Below are positions 1 to 11,003 of a stretch of 64,000 nt of DNA, one piece after another. How positions within the stretch are numbered: the stretch's first letter is position 1; each line of letters opens with the position of its first letter. Under the pieces are notes generated by a model that was given only the letters and a program-made list of their open reading frames with translations, did not search any database and was not told the DNA's origin. A program made the translations under genes and the position numbers. The stretch comes from Ceratodon purpureus (taxonomy: Eukaryota; Streptophyta; Bryopsida; Pseudoditrichales; Ditrichaceae): positions 16,295,690 through 16,359,689 of the forward strand of contig CM026423.1 in the NCBI GenBank assembly GCA_014871385.1. The letters are read 5' to 3'.

Positions 1-2640
1 AGGCCACCTTTAATGTCAAAGAAATAATTAGATAATGGCAAAGTTAGATAAGGTCAAGCAGCACTAGGAAATCATGCCACAACTTTCTTTAGAAATCTAT
101 ATACTACACATGAAACAACAAAACCAAATTTAAAAGCACAAAAATATTTTTTCTTTTGCTTAATTAAGTTGATTATAGAAGTCCATGACGATGAACTAGC
201 TCCTTCAATCATGAAAGGATAACTTTATAGAACCCTCAAGATGCTTCCTACAAAAAAGGCAATAAATTCAAAGTTCATTACTTACAGATTTTATTAGGTA
301 ATGTGAGATGTAATTTTGAATGGTGTTCATAAATTTGTCTTAAGGACTCCTAGAAGGAATATTGCAACTTGGATACCTAAATGGAAAGAAAAATTTTCAA
401 CATCCAAAAGTGGGATATTGTTGAATTTTATTGATTTCAGACCAAAACACCATATTTGTTAAATTTAGACTTTTTATAGTCTCAATTTAATGCTTGACTT
501 TAGATTTTTCATTGACTTCTTGATTGATTCTATATTAATTACAAACGTTTTGACTGAATATGGAAATATTATCTTTTCAATTTGAGGATAATTGTAAATT
601 TGTAGGCAAATAGTCTCAAAGTTCTGAAATTGTCTCAAAATAACAAATATGGTCATTGAAGACCTCATTTCTAATTCTTATAGAAGTTAATTGCAAAAAA
701 ATATAGACTATGTATGATTCAAAACCTTAAGTTCTAGATCATCCCTCCACAAAGATAATTTGTTTTCAATAGATGCATCCTTGTCAACACATATCTTGTA
801 TATATAAATTCTTGAAGTAGGCAAATGAATCTAAAATAGAAGTTAACTTTTACAACTAATAATCTTCAAATGAATCATTTAAGACAACATTGTGGTCTTT
901 TAAAAAAGAAACAGTGTCTACATGGGATGTTTATCCACATGGATAAAATAGATCAAGGCATTATATAAATAGAGAAATGCTACAGTGATGATTAATGATA
1001 TAAGAAGAATACTATTTTATTTACAAGGATTGGTTGGAGAAAGATGCACATACCTCTATACCAATTTTTATTAGTTGCAAATACAATATAATAACTGCCA
1101 TGTACAACAGATGAAGACCAAAAAATGCCAAATAACTCAAAAATATTTAATCAATTCTTTGATGATGATACACCACTATTTCTAGGTAAATCAAAATGCC
1201 CACATTGATAGAGTAATGCAAAATTTCAAGTACTATCATGAAGTATCAAGAATTATTGTAAACTAGCATAGAATTAAGGTAGTATGGACCTCATACAAAC
1301 TCAAAATGTAGAATTAGAGTGAAGATGTTGGAATTACTTAGTTACCAAAAGAAAAAATAAGCTTGTGACATATATAATCTTTTACAATTTAGAATTATCA
1401 AAGATGAACTTAACAACAAAGTAGTCAATGAAACAAGACAACAAATTAGAAGTTGTTTACAAAAAGATTATCATTAGCAGATTGAAAACTAACAATAAAT
1501 CAAGATCCTTATACTAACCACAAGGTGGCACATAATGTCTTATTCAACATACTCAAGCCACCACAATGTAGAAAATCATTGCACTAGTACAAGATTACAT
1601 ATGGTATTAAAGATCAAATACAACGACTAAGGTGCAATTGAACTTGGAAACAACAATTATGTTCAAATGAAGTAGATGAATAAGAGTACAAAACCAAGAT
1701 TTGCATGTAAAGGCCATCTTTGAAAAAATCCTTATTTGTGCTAAAAGTAGAACCTTGGAAAATTTATATATTTCTAAATAATCTACAAAAGCTAAAATTA
1801 CAACATTATAATGCTTTATTCACAACACAAGAACTTGGTGATTTAGCCAATCAATTGCATCATTAAATCTTAAGAATGTCCATCATTATAAAATAATATT
1901 CTTAATTAATCCTCTTTGCAACAAATTTCAAATTAGTAACAATACATAGCTCAGCCAAAAGATGCCCAACAACCTTTGTTTAGAAATAGACTTTTCAAGT
2001 AAAAGACATGCAAGAAAAGAATAATCCACATTTAATACTCTACAAACGGGCGCAATGAAAAATCTTATTAGGTGAGGAGAAAGAATTAGACATACAGGAA
2101 TTCATTAACATAAATAAACATAAGGCATTAAAGAACAGCGTGACTATAAACAAAAATTAAAGATAAACTACATCTCATTACAAACATTTCGAGACACCAT
2201 AGTTGATGAAAATCAAATGACTAAAGATTCAAGAAAGATCATGGATGAACTTGACAGCCACTAGAAATGTCATGCAAATTCCATATACAATTTGATGATA
2301 AAATGCATATGAAATTATTAGTCAATGCCTAGATTTTCCTTGATGTCTAAGTAGAGATTGATTTGATTTGTGTTGTCCAATTCTTGAGTTTCTTGTGAAA
2401 GTATTTGCGGTTTATAATCCTATATGTATAAATGCTTTTGATTGTTCAACATTTTGGATTGATTAGAAGTTCAATGTGCCATAAGGTGGAGGTCTATTTT
2501 TTTTTCAAAGAAGAGATTAGAGTAGTGCATGCATTGTTGACTCATCAAAAAGCCTAGGTTAATAATTTTATGGGGTTTAAGTTAATAAGATTGTGTGATG
2601 TAAGATTTAGAGTCACTCGTATGTGCCTACTCCAATGGAT
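1..2640. other. AT-rich intergenic DNA, no recognisable gene
   Basis: This stretch is strongly AT-rich and broken by stops in all frames. The longest open frame is about 64 codons and has no recognisable similarity. I see no terminal repeats, tRNA-like boxes or conserved protein motifs. It is probably old, decayed transposon DNA, but that is inferred only from composition and from its position beside other repeats. Confidence 0.5.
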
Positions 2641-2773
2641 TGGTGAATTTGTTTGTGGAGATACAATGTCAAGAAGTGTGGTTGTAAAAAACGCAAAGTC
2701 TTTTTGAGAGGAAGCTATATCGACTGCGAGTTCCGAATACTTCGGCGATCATTTCCAAAAATAGATCATTGCG

Positions 2774-2837
2774 AGCCGACCATGAGATTTAAACCCACAA
2801 CCACGTGGTTAAAAGCTACGCGCTCTACCAGCTGAGC
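2774..2837 (-). pseudogene. tRNA-Lys(UUU), 3' part, split by LINE insertion
   Basis: Read on the minus strand this is a tRNA from the D-stem onward: D-arm GCTCAGCTGGTAGAGC, anticodon stem CGTAG/CCACG (4 of 5 pairs) around loop CTTTTAA (anticodon UUU, lysine), a five-base variable region, T-arm with loop TTTAAAT, then 3' acceptor strand GGTCGGC. The 5' acceptor strand is missing here. It lies 5.1 kb away at 7967-7973 as GCTGACC, which pairs with GGTCGGC along all seven positions (one G-U). The first 15 bases (2823-2837) are repeated at 7950-7964, as expected for a target-site duplication. The T-loop has lost the usual TTCGA (CG to TA), so the gene has decayed since the break. Confidence 0.8.
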
Positions 2838-3364
2838 TGAAAATCCCTTTCCGGGTACATTAAATTGGAACCAAGTACAAAGTCATACGGCCCCTAAGGG
2901 CCTTGCCGGTCGCAACCGGCGAAGGCTGTAGCCACCCCCAGGGGGTTGACAGGGAATCGAGAAGTCCTACCTATAAGGAGGAAAGAACCCCAGAAGGCGG
3001 AGCAAGCGCTCACGCCACCGAGGAAAACGACGCCAAGGCAGGAAACCTCTACCGAGCGAGGAGATCACCAAGGAAACTAAACCCGGGGGCCGAGCTTGGA
3101 AACACAACAATCGAAAACTTGATCGACCATGGGCCGATTGTCGCAAACCCAAAGCTAACAATGTGTCCCAGAAAACAGAGGCCGTTTCCGGGAGAGAGCC
3201 CTTACCAACATCTAAAAACTGAAAGCTTTCAGTACAATCCTAAGGTGAGAAATAATCTCGCATCGTGCCTGTCTTGAACGTGTGGTGAAATCTTGCTCTG
3301 TCGTGAGAGGTGATTGTGTCAGGTGAGGTGTCTGACACCTCAAGGAGGTTAGCCCGTCCTCTTC

Positions 3365-6300
3365 TCATGAAGTAGCTAAGCTCCGCACAGTAAGTGAGCT
3401 GGAAGGCCGTGGTGTCCTCCGTCTGGGCGTCCTGTAGGTCTTCTTCATGTTGATCATGTGACTGTACTCGCGGCCCTGCCTGGTGGGAATGGACCTGGGC
3501 CCAGAACTCCGCTTGAAGACGAAGGTCGTCTTCTCTTGGAGAGAGTCTGGAAGGACGGTGTTGACAGCGTCCTGGTGTTGTTCCCCGTGTAGGGTTTGCG
3601 CTGCGGGGTTGGCGGGATCATCTATGAAGGCCACCACCAATTGCTCCGCGAGGTCTTCCGCGAGGGCCTGGTGGTCGCTAGGAGATGCAGCATCGTTCCG
3701 TGGCGGGGAGAGAGGAGAGAGCGCTGAGGGCGCCGATGCGCCCTGCTGTACTGGAGGTAGGTGGGCTCGGAAATCCCTGTACGTGTTGCACAGATCTCGT
3801 GGAAGAAACAAGTGATGGGGTACAAGTTGCCATTTAGGCGTGCCATCCACATTGCAAAAGATGTTACCTCTTCCCCAAGTGTTGAGGAACTCCTCTTCTT
3901 TGTTCTTCTGTCTGGTCGACTTTTCTCCTTTGCGAGGGCGGCTGAGGTGCTACCAGGCTCCCATGCCTGCCTGCACCGTCATCTGCCATGCTCGGTAGAG
4001 TGCAACCCTAATATGAAAGTCCTCGTTTCGTATGTCAAAAGAAGTCTTTTGACACCACAAGAACCAAATGGGGGTCATTCTTAATATCTGCCACGAAGTC
4101 TCGTCTTCTTGGAAAGCTGGTTTTCCGTCAGGTTGGGGGGGGGGGTTCGGTGCGGATATGTCTGTGCTTCCGGGGGGTCCCTGATGCCTGTGAGAACCTG
4201 CATCAATTGTCGAGGGCCGGAGCCCATCCTCCAAGTATTCTAATGAGTCGAAGCTTCTCCCAGACCCCGTCAACGGAAGGGCACCTCATGAATGATGAAG
4301 GTGTGCTTTGGTGTTTCTTGGTCTCCCGTGGTACAGGGGTTGCTGACCCCGTCCAGGTGACCGACCTTGAGTCACCAGTGGGCGAAAAGAAGGCCCTCGT
4401 TAGCAGTGAGCCACAACATTGTTGAAATCTTTAGTGGCACCCAAGGGTGCCACAGCTGTCTGTAGTATTGTTTGATTTGTGGTTGCGTGTAACCCCTTAA
4501 GCTCATCGTTGCTTTGAACCGAGGTACCTGGGCGTTTCGAGTGGTTATAACTTTGTATCCCCTCTTTGATGAAAATTTGTAAACGTGGGCCTGTTTAAGA
4601 TGTCCGATGGCGTTCCAAGACCACTCTCCCGGGTCGAATGCGAGGTCACGAACCCTTCTCCCATTGACTGTGTAGGCTGTCTAGTTGCCCAAAAGCACCG
4701 GGACACACTTTGGATTAATGCTAGTGACCTGCCCTTGTTCATCCCGCAAGACTACTCTCGCTGGGTTTAGATGCCAGTCTGGGAGCGCAACGAGGCGGGG
4801 CCTCGAGACCAACTGAAGGCGCTCCGTTCCATCGACTCTCCTATAGACTTGAGCGTGGAAGGGCCGTGTATCGACTTGCTGGAGATGCAGGAACTCGTCC
4901 GGTAAGTCTCTTCTTGGTTCCTGAAACATTGCCCATTCTTCCTTTTGAAAAGGAACGTCCTGGGCCATGTCCCAGGGGATCGAAGCCATGATTTCTCCCA
5001 TGAGGGTTTCAATGTCTCGTGAGTTAGTCAAGGTTTTCATGGTTGCTGTGTCGTGGCAGCGATTGAAAGGAGAGTTCCACAAGCGGGATAATGTGGTTAT
5101 CCCCTTTTGGGACCACCTGTGCATCACTGCTGCCCTCGCCTGACCCACATCTTCCCATCTGTGGTGCGTAAGTGTGGGTTGAAACAGAGTGGCTGTCTCA
5201 GACGTTCCGCCAGGGTCCTGGGGGGAGTGGGAGAGATGCCTGGGCGGACTTCAAGCCAAGCCGTCCAGACCCCTTGCTAAAGTGGCGAACCCTGATCACA
5301 CACCTTCGTAGCGGTGAATAGCCATGCATCCTCCTTGGCCCAAGTACTATCCAGTCGCTGGCAAAGGGAGGAGACCCTATATTGGAGAAAGACCTTCCAT
5401 GGCTCAGGGGCAGGGGTAAGTCCCCTGGTGACCATTTTCGCCAGTAATGCCGAGGCTTGGGAGTAGGGGTCGAAGACCTTTACTCCCCCTTCCATTTTGG
5501 GAAGAGCTGCAGTTGCCCACGCTACCCTTGCTCGGGCATTGTGTGCTAGGTTACCTCCCCAAATGAAGTTGCGCACCATGGTCCTTGCTTTCTGAAGTAT
5601 AGACCTGTCGAGATCCGTGCAGCTAGCTATGTACCAGATGGACGCGAGTACCACCTGGTTCGTCACCAATATTCGGGCTGCTAGTGATAGTTTCCTGTGA
5701 GACCATCCAGCAAGTTTAGATCTGATTTGTTGTAGGACTTTATCATTCTTATCCTTTTGAGTCATGCGGTACCCCACCGAAAATCCGAGGTATCGGGTTG
5801 ATTGGCCTTGTGCCAACCATTTTAGTCCGAGCTCCTCCCCCCAACGCCAAGTATGAGGACGGTCCGAGGCCTAGATGGCCGCACACTTTCCCGAGTTAAT
5901 CTTAGCTCCAGATGCCTGGCAGAAACGCTCAAGAACCCGGTAGGCTTTCTCCATGTTCTCTCTCGTCCCTTGTAAGTAAAGGTTTGTATCGTCTGCAAAC
6001 ATCGCATCCCTTAACTCTGATCTGTTTGGTAAGATTAAGCCTCTAATACCATGTTTGGGGTCGTTTAACATGTGTGACAAGACGTCTGCCACAAAGAGGT
6101 GGAGGTATGGGGCGAGGGGGCACCCCTGCCGCACCCCTCGCTCCATTTCAAATTCCTCCCCAGGCTGTCCATTTACCAAGACAGAGGTACGCACCCCCTG
6201 ATATAGTAAAGATGTCTACTTGATCCAAAGTTCTGAAAATCCTAGCTTTCGCATTGTAGGAAAGTCCAGTTTATGCGGTCATATGCCTTCTCAAAGTCTA

Positions 6301-7695
6301 GAAAAAGGACCACCAAGTCGTGTTTGCTCTCGGTTGCCCACTGCATTGCCTTCGTAGGCCAGAAATACATTGTCTAGGATCTGTCTATCACGCACAAATC
6401 CTTTTTGGGACTTCCTTACCCATTGAGGAAGGAATTTCTGTGTTCGGTTTGCTAGGGTTTTAGCAATCACTTTGTCAGTCGAGGTTAACACAGAGATTGG
6501 GTGGTAATTAGTAAGGAGATTCCTGGCTCCGCCCTTAGGGATCAAGGACTGCATGCCTTACATAATCGTTTTGGTCAGCTGACCTAGCTCCATGGTCTAT
6601 GTCATGAAGAGCTTAACGTCGTCCTTGATTTCTTCGTGGCATTCCTTGAAGAACTCCTTTGGTCGTAAGCAACCCGGTCCCCTTTGGTCACGTTTGCTTG
6701 GTCCCCCATTCCATGTCTCCAGGCACTGATTATCTCGTCCTTGTCACCCAGGTTGTGGAGGAGAGCCGAATTAAACGGAATGGGCCCTTGGTGTGCTCTT
6801 GTGCCGAGTTTAAGCTGAAGAAAGATCGGCGCGTGATCAGAGATGTGGTCCAATGTGGGCCAGATCCCTTGCCTGCCTCCTATGTGATTAATAGCTGGAG
6901 AGATGTACGTTCGGTCCAGGCGGGACCAAATTGGCCGAGGCTTCCCCCTACGCCAGGTATGCCGCTTCGAGCCAATCTGTATAAGATCCTTAGAATGGAA
7001 TGTGTCACTATGCCGAGAGCAAGAGTGAACTGATCCCAAGAAGTCTGTTAAGTCGCCCCCATAACAGTGCCCGTATAGTTGGAGCTCTGGTCATCCGATT
7101 GCTCCGTCATGTTGAAATCCCCCCCCCCCACCAGCCATAGCGCCTCGAGGAGGGGGTGAGCTGCTAGCCAGGTCCAGAACCTAGCCCTTGCAGCGGTTTG
7201 GTTGGGCGCATATACATTCAGAATGCCTAATCGCTGAGGGCCAACCTGAAGTATAATATATTTTGCGCGGGACTCCACTATCACCCCGGATTCCACTACT
7301 AACGCCCATGTAGTGGCTCCGAGAATTATTCCGGTGCCGCCCTTGAAGCGGCCTCCTTCTGCATTATAGCATGCATTATTCCAGTAGCTGCTCCCTCCTT
7401 TGTAATCTAGTTGAGTAGTTTTCGAAAGGCAATCCTTCATGCTGAGATGATGTTCCTGTAGCAGGATCACCGTTGGTTGTGGTTCCGCTTTATCCAAAAA
7501 GCTTCGGATCTCGCAGCGTCTCCTGACTCCTGGAATGTCACGCCCTAGGCTCTGCACATTCCAGGAGGCTATTGTAAGAGTTTGTACTGTCATGCAGCTG
7601 CCTGATTGGGCAGTGCCGGCTCCTTCTGAAGGGCCTGAGCTGGAGAGGTGCCCTGGTGTCGTCCTGTCTTGTAAGGTGGTCGGGATGGTGAGCAC
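3365..7695 (-). pseudogene. LINE ORF2 remnant: endonuclease, reverse transcriptase, C-terminal region
   Basis: The broken polyprotein shows most hallmarks of a LINE ORF2. Endonuclease: SWNVQSLG, LLQEHHLS, NVYAPN and GGDFN between 7695 and 7048, then after a frame change SRLDRTYIS and SDHAPI between 7039 and 6602. Reverse transcriptase: ISVLTSTDKVIAKTLANR and KGFVRDRQILDNVFLAYE (6554-6291), GVRQGCPLAPYLHLFVADVL and the catalytic FADD box (6194-5871), then the thumb region with RYLGFSVG and AGWSHRKLSLAARI (5816-5277). The C-terminal part reads in yet other frames at 5148-4681, 4273-3950 and 3850-3365. The segments use all three minus frames, so at least several frameshifts and stops separate them. 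No functional protein can be made. Confidence 0.85.
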
Positions 7696-7948
7696 TTGAA
7701 CTCATAGAGTTCACGGCCACTATTGCCTTGATGTCCGTGTCGGATTTGCCCTGTAGCCAGAGCAAACGACCCATATTTGCAGTGACGGCTAGAGTCGTTT
7801 GCATGTCATCTACGAGTCTAGACCATATATGGCGGGCCGGGCGTTGTAAGGGGATATCCTTTGCCACTATGGGTACGAATCCCATTAGAATGCAGTGACT
7901 ATTACTAGAATCCTCCCCGGTCCATGAGTAGAACCACGCCGCATTGCC
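7538..7948 (-). pseudogene. LINE ORF1-like C-terminal remnant
   Basis: An open minus-strand frame running from the LINE 5' junction and overlapping the start of the endonuclease frame. It reads NAAWFYSWTGEDSSNS, then GFVPIVAKDIPLQRPARHIW, followed by a low-complexity tail. Its position directly upstream of and overlapping the endonuclease suggests the last part of ORF1, with the upstream part lost by 5' truncation. The gag-like or zinc-knuckle region that would confirm ORF1 is not present, so the assignment rests on position. Confidence 0.5.
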
Positions 7949-7949
7949 A

Positions 7950-7973
7950 CTCTACCAGCTGAGCCAGGTCAGC
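7950..7973 (-). pseudogene. tRNA-Lys(UUU), 5' part, upstream of the LINE
   Basis: Minus-strand acceptor strand GCTGACC (7973-7967), two linker bases, then D-arm GCTCAGCTGGTAGAG (7964-7950), where the LINE begins. The acceptor strand pairs with the 3' acceptor strand at 2775-2781 on the other side of the LINE. Together the two parts give a complete cloverleaf once the 15-base duplication is counted once. Confidence 0.8.
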
Positions 7974-8033
7974 CTTTTCATCCATTACTGTACAAACATT
8001 CATCTAATTGTTAGTGCCAATCGAATCTTTGCT

Positions 8034-8372
8034 GCTGCCCTCCCTCGTCACTAAGGGCGGGACTATGGAGGGGGGACCGCCTCCGCAGCGGGCAGCCCTG
8101 CGTTTTTCGGTGGGGTAGGGTTGATGAGCCATTACTTTTTGGTTTTTTATTTTAAAATTCCTAAGAGTGTCCTCGTAGAGTAATTGGGGGCCGCAGGCCC
8201 TATTTTTGAGTTCAAAATTACGAAAAATGGCCTTGGGGGGGGATCCAAATTGAAAATTTCAGGGTTTTGGAAAAAAAAAACCAACCAATGGGAGTGGCTC
8301 CTAAAAACGCTCCGCTGCCCGCTGCAGAGGCAGTCCCTCCTCCACAGTCCCGCCTTAGTGACGAGGGCTGCC
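8034..8372. mobile_element. Foldback/MITE-like element with long inverted arms
   Basis: Arms of about 70 bp at 8034-8107 and 8303-8372 are inverted repeats of each other with a few mismatches and small indels; both carry the GC-rich core CTCGTCACTAAG followed by GCGGGACT. The inner part, T-rich on one side and A-rich on the other, also partly pairs, so most of the 339 bp could fold back. It has no coding capacity. I could not identify a convincing target-site duplication, so the superfamily is not assigned. Confidence 0.65.
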
Positions 8373-8899
8373 TTCATGTCTCCAGACTGCAACGCTCACC
8401 ACAGCTCCCCATCGCCCTGACCCCATAAACTCTCTCGAGCCTTGTGCACACCCAAGGTTAACCAGAGCCTTCACCTAACTATGATTACTGCTAACGCAGA
8501 AACCCTCCTGCTATATGGATCATCATTAACTTGCAAGTCACACCCTCCCCCTCGGAACCCACAACCATCATGTAACATACAATACATGTCAATGATGTCA
8601 TCACCGGTTTTAGTGCTAATGGTAAATCACATACCATTAATGCTTTGTAAAACAACATAACCTTTGTCAATTAGCTTATGGTTTTGTTAGTACTTTTGTA
8701 ATTAGGTCTTGATTGTTGGAGTTATTTTAACTAAAATCTCACACGTCATTTTTTAAAAGTATTTGCATGAACTAAAAACAATATTTTCTTTGTGAACGGC
8801 TAGTATTTTATATATCCAAAATGCCAATGACTGATTCATTTTCAAACATTACATCATCTTTCAAAAGTATTGTACACTTTTCATATAGTACAAAAGGGG

Positions 8900-9130
8900 G
8901 GGAGGGGAGGGGCGCATGGAGCCTAGTTTAGTTGAAATGAACTTGGCCAATGAAGATTCTCAACATTCAGTTGAGAATCTCAATAGACAAGTGCACTTCA
9001 ATTATACTCTAGACAGCGCAGGCAGTTCATTTCAACCCTCAGTTGAGAATATCAACTGGCCAAGTCTATTTCAACTTAACTATAGCGTGCACACGTAGTT
9101 GAAAACTTTAGGCCGCGCAAGTAGTTGAGT
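8900..9130. repeat. Degenerate ~72-bp tandem repeat
   Basis: The phrase CAGTTGAGAAT recurs at 8968 and 9040 (period 72), followed each time by AAT/CAACT-rich sequence and then an AGCG(C/T)GCA-type box. A third, weaker unit follows to about 9130 with GTAGTTGA. Copies are diverged. Confidence 0.45.
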
Positions 9131-9469
9131 ACAATCTATCCAATTGATTATCTTTAACTGAAGTTTGAAGGATTTCCAACCGTAGACCACAGATAAGGAC
9201 AAGTTGAAATTACAGAGATGGATGAGAATTCATGATCCATCAATTTACATTTAAACCTTTTACTCATGAAAATTATTTTATTGCAATTATTAATTTTGTA
9301 TGAACCTATGCTAAATCACTTTTGTATTTATACTTGATTGAAACAGTTATTCAAAAGCCATATTCACTTAAATAAGATTTCATTATTATAATTTGGTATA
9401 TCATATATTATTTTGAAATACAATGATAAATTTGAAAACAAACTATATTGATTTAAAAACATTATAATA

Positions 9470-9860
9470 TTCTAATATAAATTAACCTATTTTATTACAA
9501 ATTAGATTATTTTGAAGAATTTGATTATCATTTCATAAATTATATTAGAAGATAAATAATTGAATTATTATATTTACAGATTAGATTGTTAAGACAAGGT
9601 TATATCATTTTATATAAATTAGATAATTTTGATCAAAATTATATTATTTTAGCATATTCTACATTATTGACATAACTTAGAATATTTTGATATAGCTCTA
9701 AATATTATGACATAAATTCGATTACTTTAAAACAACTTAGATTATTAAGATATAAATTGCAATATTGAGACTAGATAAAATTTCAAGACATAAATTGAGC
9801 TATTAGAACATATACTAGTTCATGTTAGAAATCGATTATTATAAAATATACAATTCACTC
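9470..9860. repeat. Degenerate AT-rich short-period array
   Basis: The theme CATAAATTAGATTATTTT recurs about every 20-26 bases, with many substitutions, through roughly 400 bp (for example around 9500, 9620, 9700, 9750 and 9790). It looks like an old minisatellite. No coding potential. Confidence 0.4.
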
Positions 9861-11003
9861 TAGAAAATTAAGTAGAAGTCTTTAACTCCATTTGCTGGGA
9901 AATTTCATTTGATTGCAAGGCCAATTCTCTTAGACTATTATAGCTTTTCAAGAGATTCTTTTTGCAAAAGTGCCTCACACATTTAGACTTTGATTTGCAC
10001 TCTCTAATTTTACCTCTAAAGTACATGAATCTACTTCCTTGTACTGGATTTTCTCTTGCTGCCCTGATTTAGTGAACTCTATGTTTCAACATTCTATCTT
10101 AGTTTTTGCACTATTCAATCATTCTCTGCACAATCAATCACTGTATAGTAGTGTAATCATAGTCCCACTACACATTCCACTATTTACATCCCTCAAACTA
10201 CTTCAATCTGCTCATGCAAAGGGCTCCAAATCATTTAAGACGAACATAGGTGCTCACAACCACTTGCACCCACGGTGACAGGTAGAGGTGGTTGGGGTTA
10301 ACAACCATTGTCCAAAGATAAAATTATGGCCAAACAAAACAAACACCTTCCACTTCTAAGCTACATCAAACAACTTGGTTTGAAAACTAACCCCTCCTTG
10401 TTATCACTGTAGGATTTTTCACATCCACCCACAAAGCATCAATTGAAACTCAAACAAGCCCATTCACTTTCAAACCGAGACCCATTCTATGAGATTTAAC
10501 TCTATTCAACCAACAAATATGAGCGCATGACTTAGCAAGCAACACACATTAACACAAATGTTTATTATTAAGAAACCTAGTATGTTTATTATTAAGAAAC
10601 CATGTTTGTCGAACGCACAAACCATGTCTCCAATGTCTACCTCCTAACAAACAGCACTATTCTTGTACTTTTGGTCTAATGTCCTTCACACATTGAAGTA
10701 AAATACTTCACAAAAAGACGCTTAGATCAGACCGGTCTTCCACAAAAGTTACCAGAGTTCTTCTCTCTCCACACATGTAGATATTTGATCTATGGGGTCA
10801 ACCTATTTATAACCTACACAACTCTAGTGGTTGCTTTTGTCCAGCACTAAGGCTTATCAGTTTACGAGCTGTTACTCTACAAAATAATACAGATGAAAAT
10901 GATGCAATTTCTTGCCATAAGACCAGGTCCCAGGACGGTAATATCATAGATACAATACCACAACGGTGTAATAAAAATGGTGGACCTTGTCAATATAATA
11001 AAA

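Larger units (their letters stand above)
2838..7949 (-). mobile_element. Degenerate LINE (non-LTR retrotransposon) inserted in a tRNA gene
   Basis: A 5.1-kb minus-strand insertion bounded by two copies of GCTCAGCTGGTAGAG (2823-2837 and 7950-7964). In transcription order it holds the end of an ORF1-like frame (about 7948-7538), an APE-type endonuclease (7695 to about 6750), reverse transcriptase (6554-5277), a long C-terminal region (5148 to about 3365), and a roughly 0.5-kb GC-rich 3' segment (3364-2838). The 3' end, next to the duplicated tRNA box, has no poly(A). The 5' end starts inside the ORF1-like reading frame, so the copy is probably 5'-truncated, as is common for LINEs. Many frame changes show it is dead. 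Clade is uncertain; general organisation resembles L1/Tx1-like elements. Confidence 0.85.
8373..11003. other. AT-rich intergenic DNA with decayed tandem repeats
   Basis: No gene is visible. A G-rich tract sits at about 8895-8915. Two degenerate repeat arrays are described separately (8900-9130 and 9470-9860). The part from 10.0 to 11.0 kb is less AT-rich but has only short open frames without recognisable motifs; its right end is presumably the 3' untranslated region of the APC6 gene that follows on the minus strand. Confidence 0.5.

Noticed and set aside
2903-3277. 124-codon plus-strand open frame
   Set aside because: It lies antisense within the 3' end of the LINE, bounded by the tRNA duplication; GC-rich composition explains the lack of stops.
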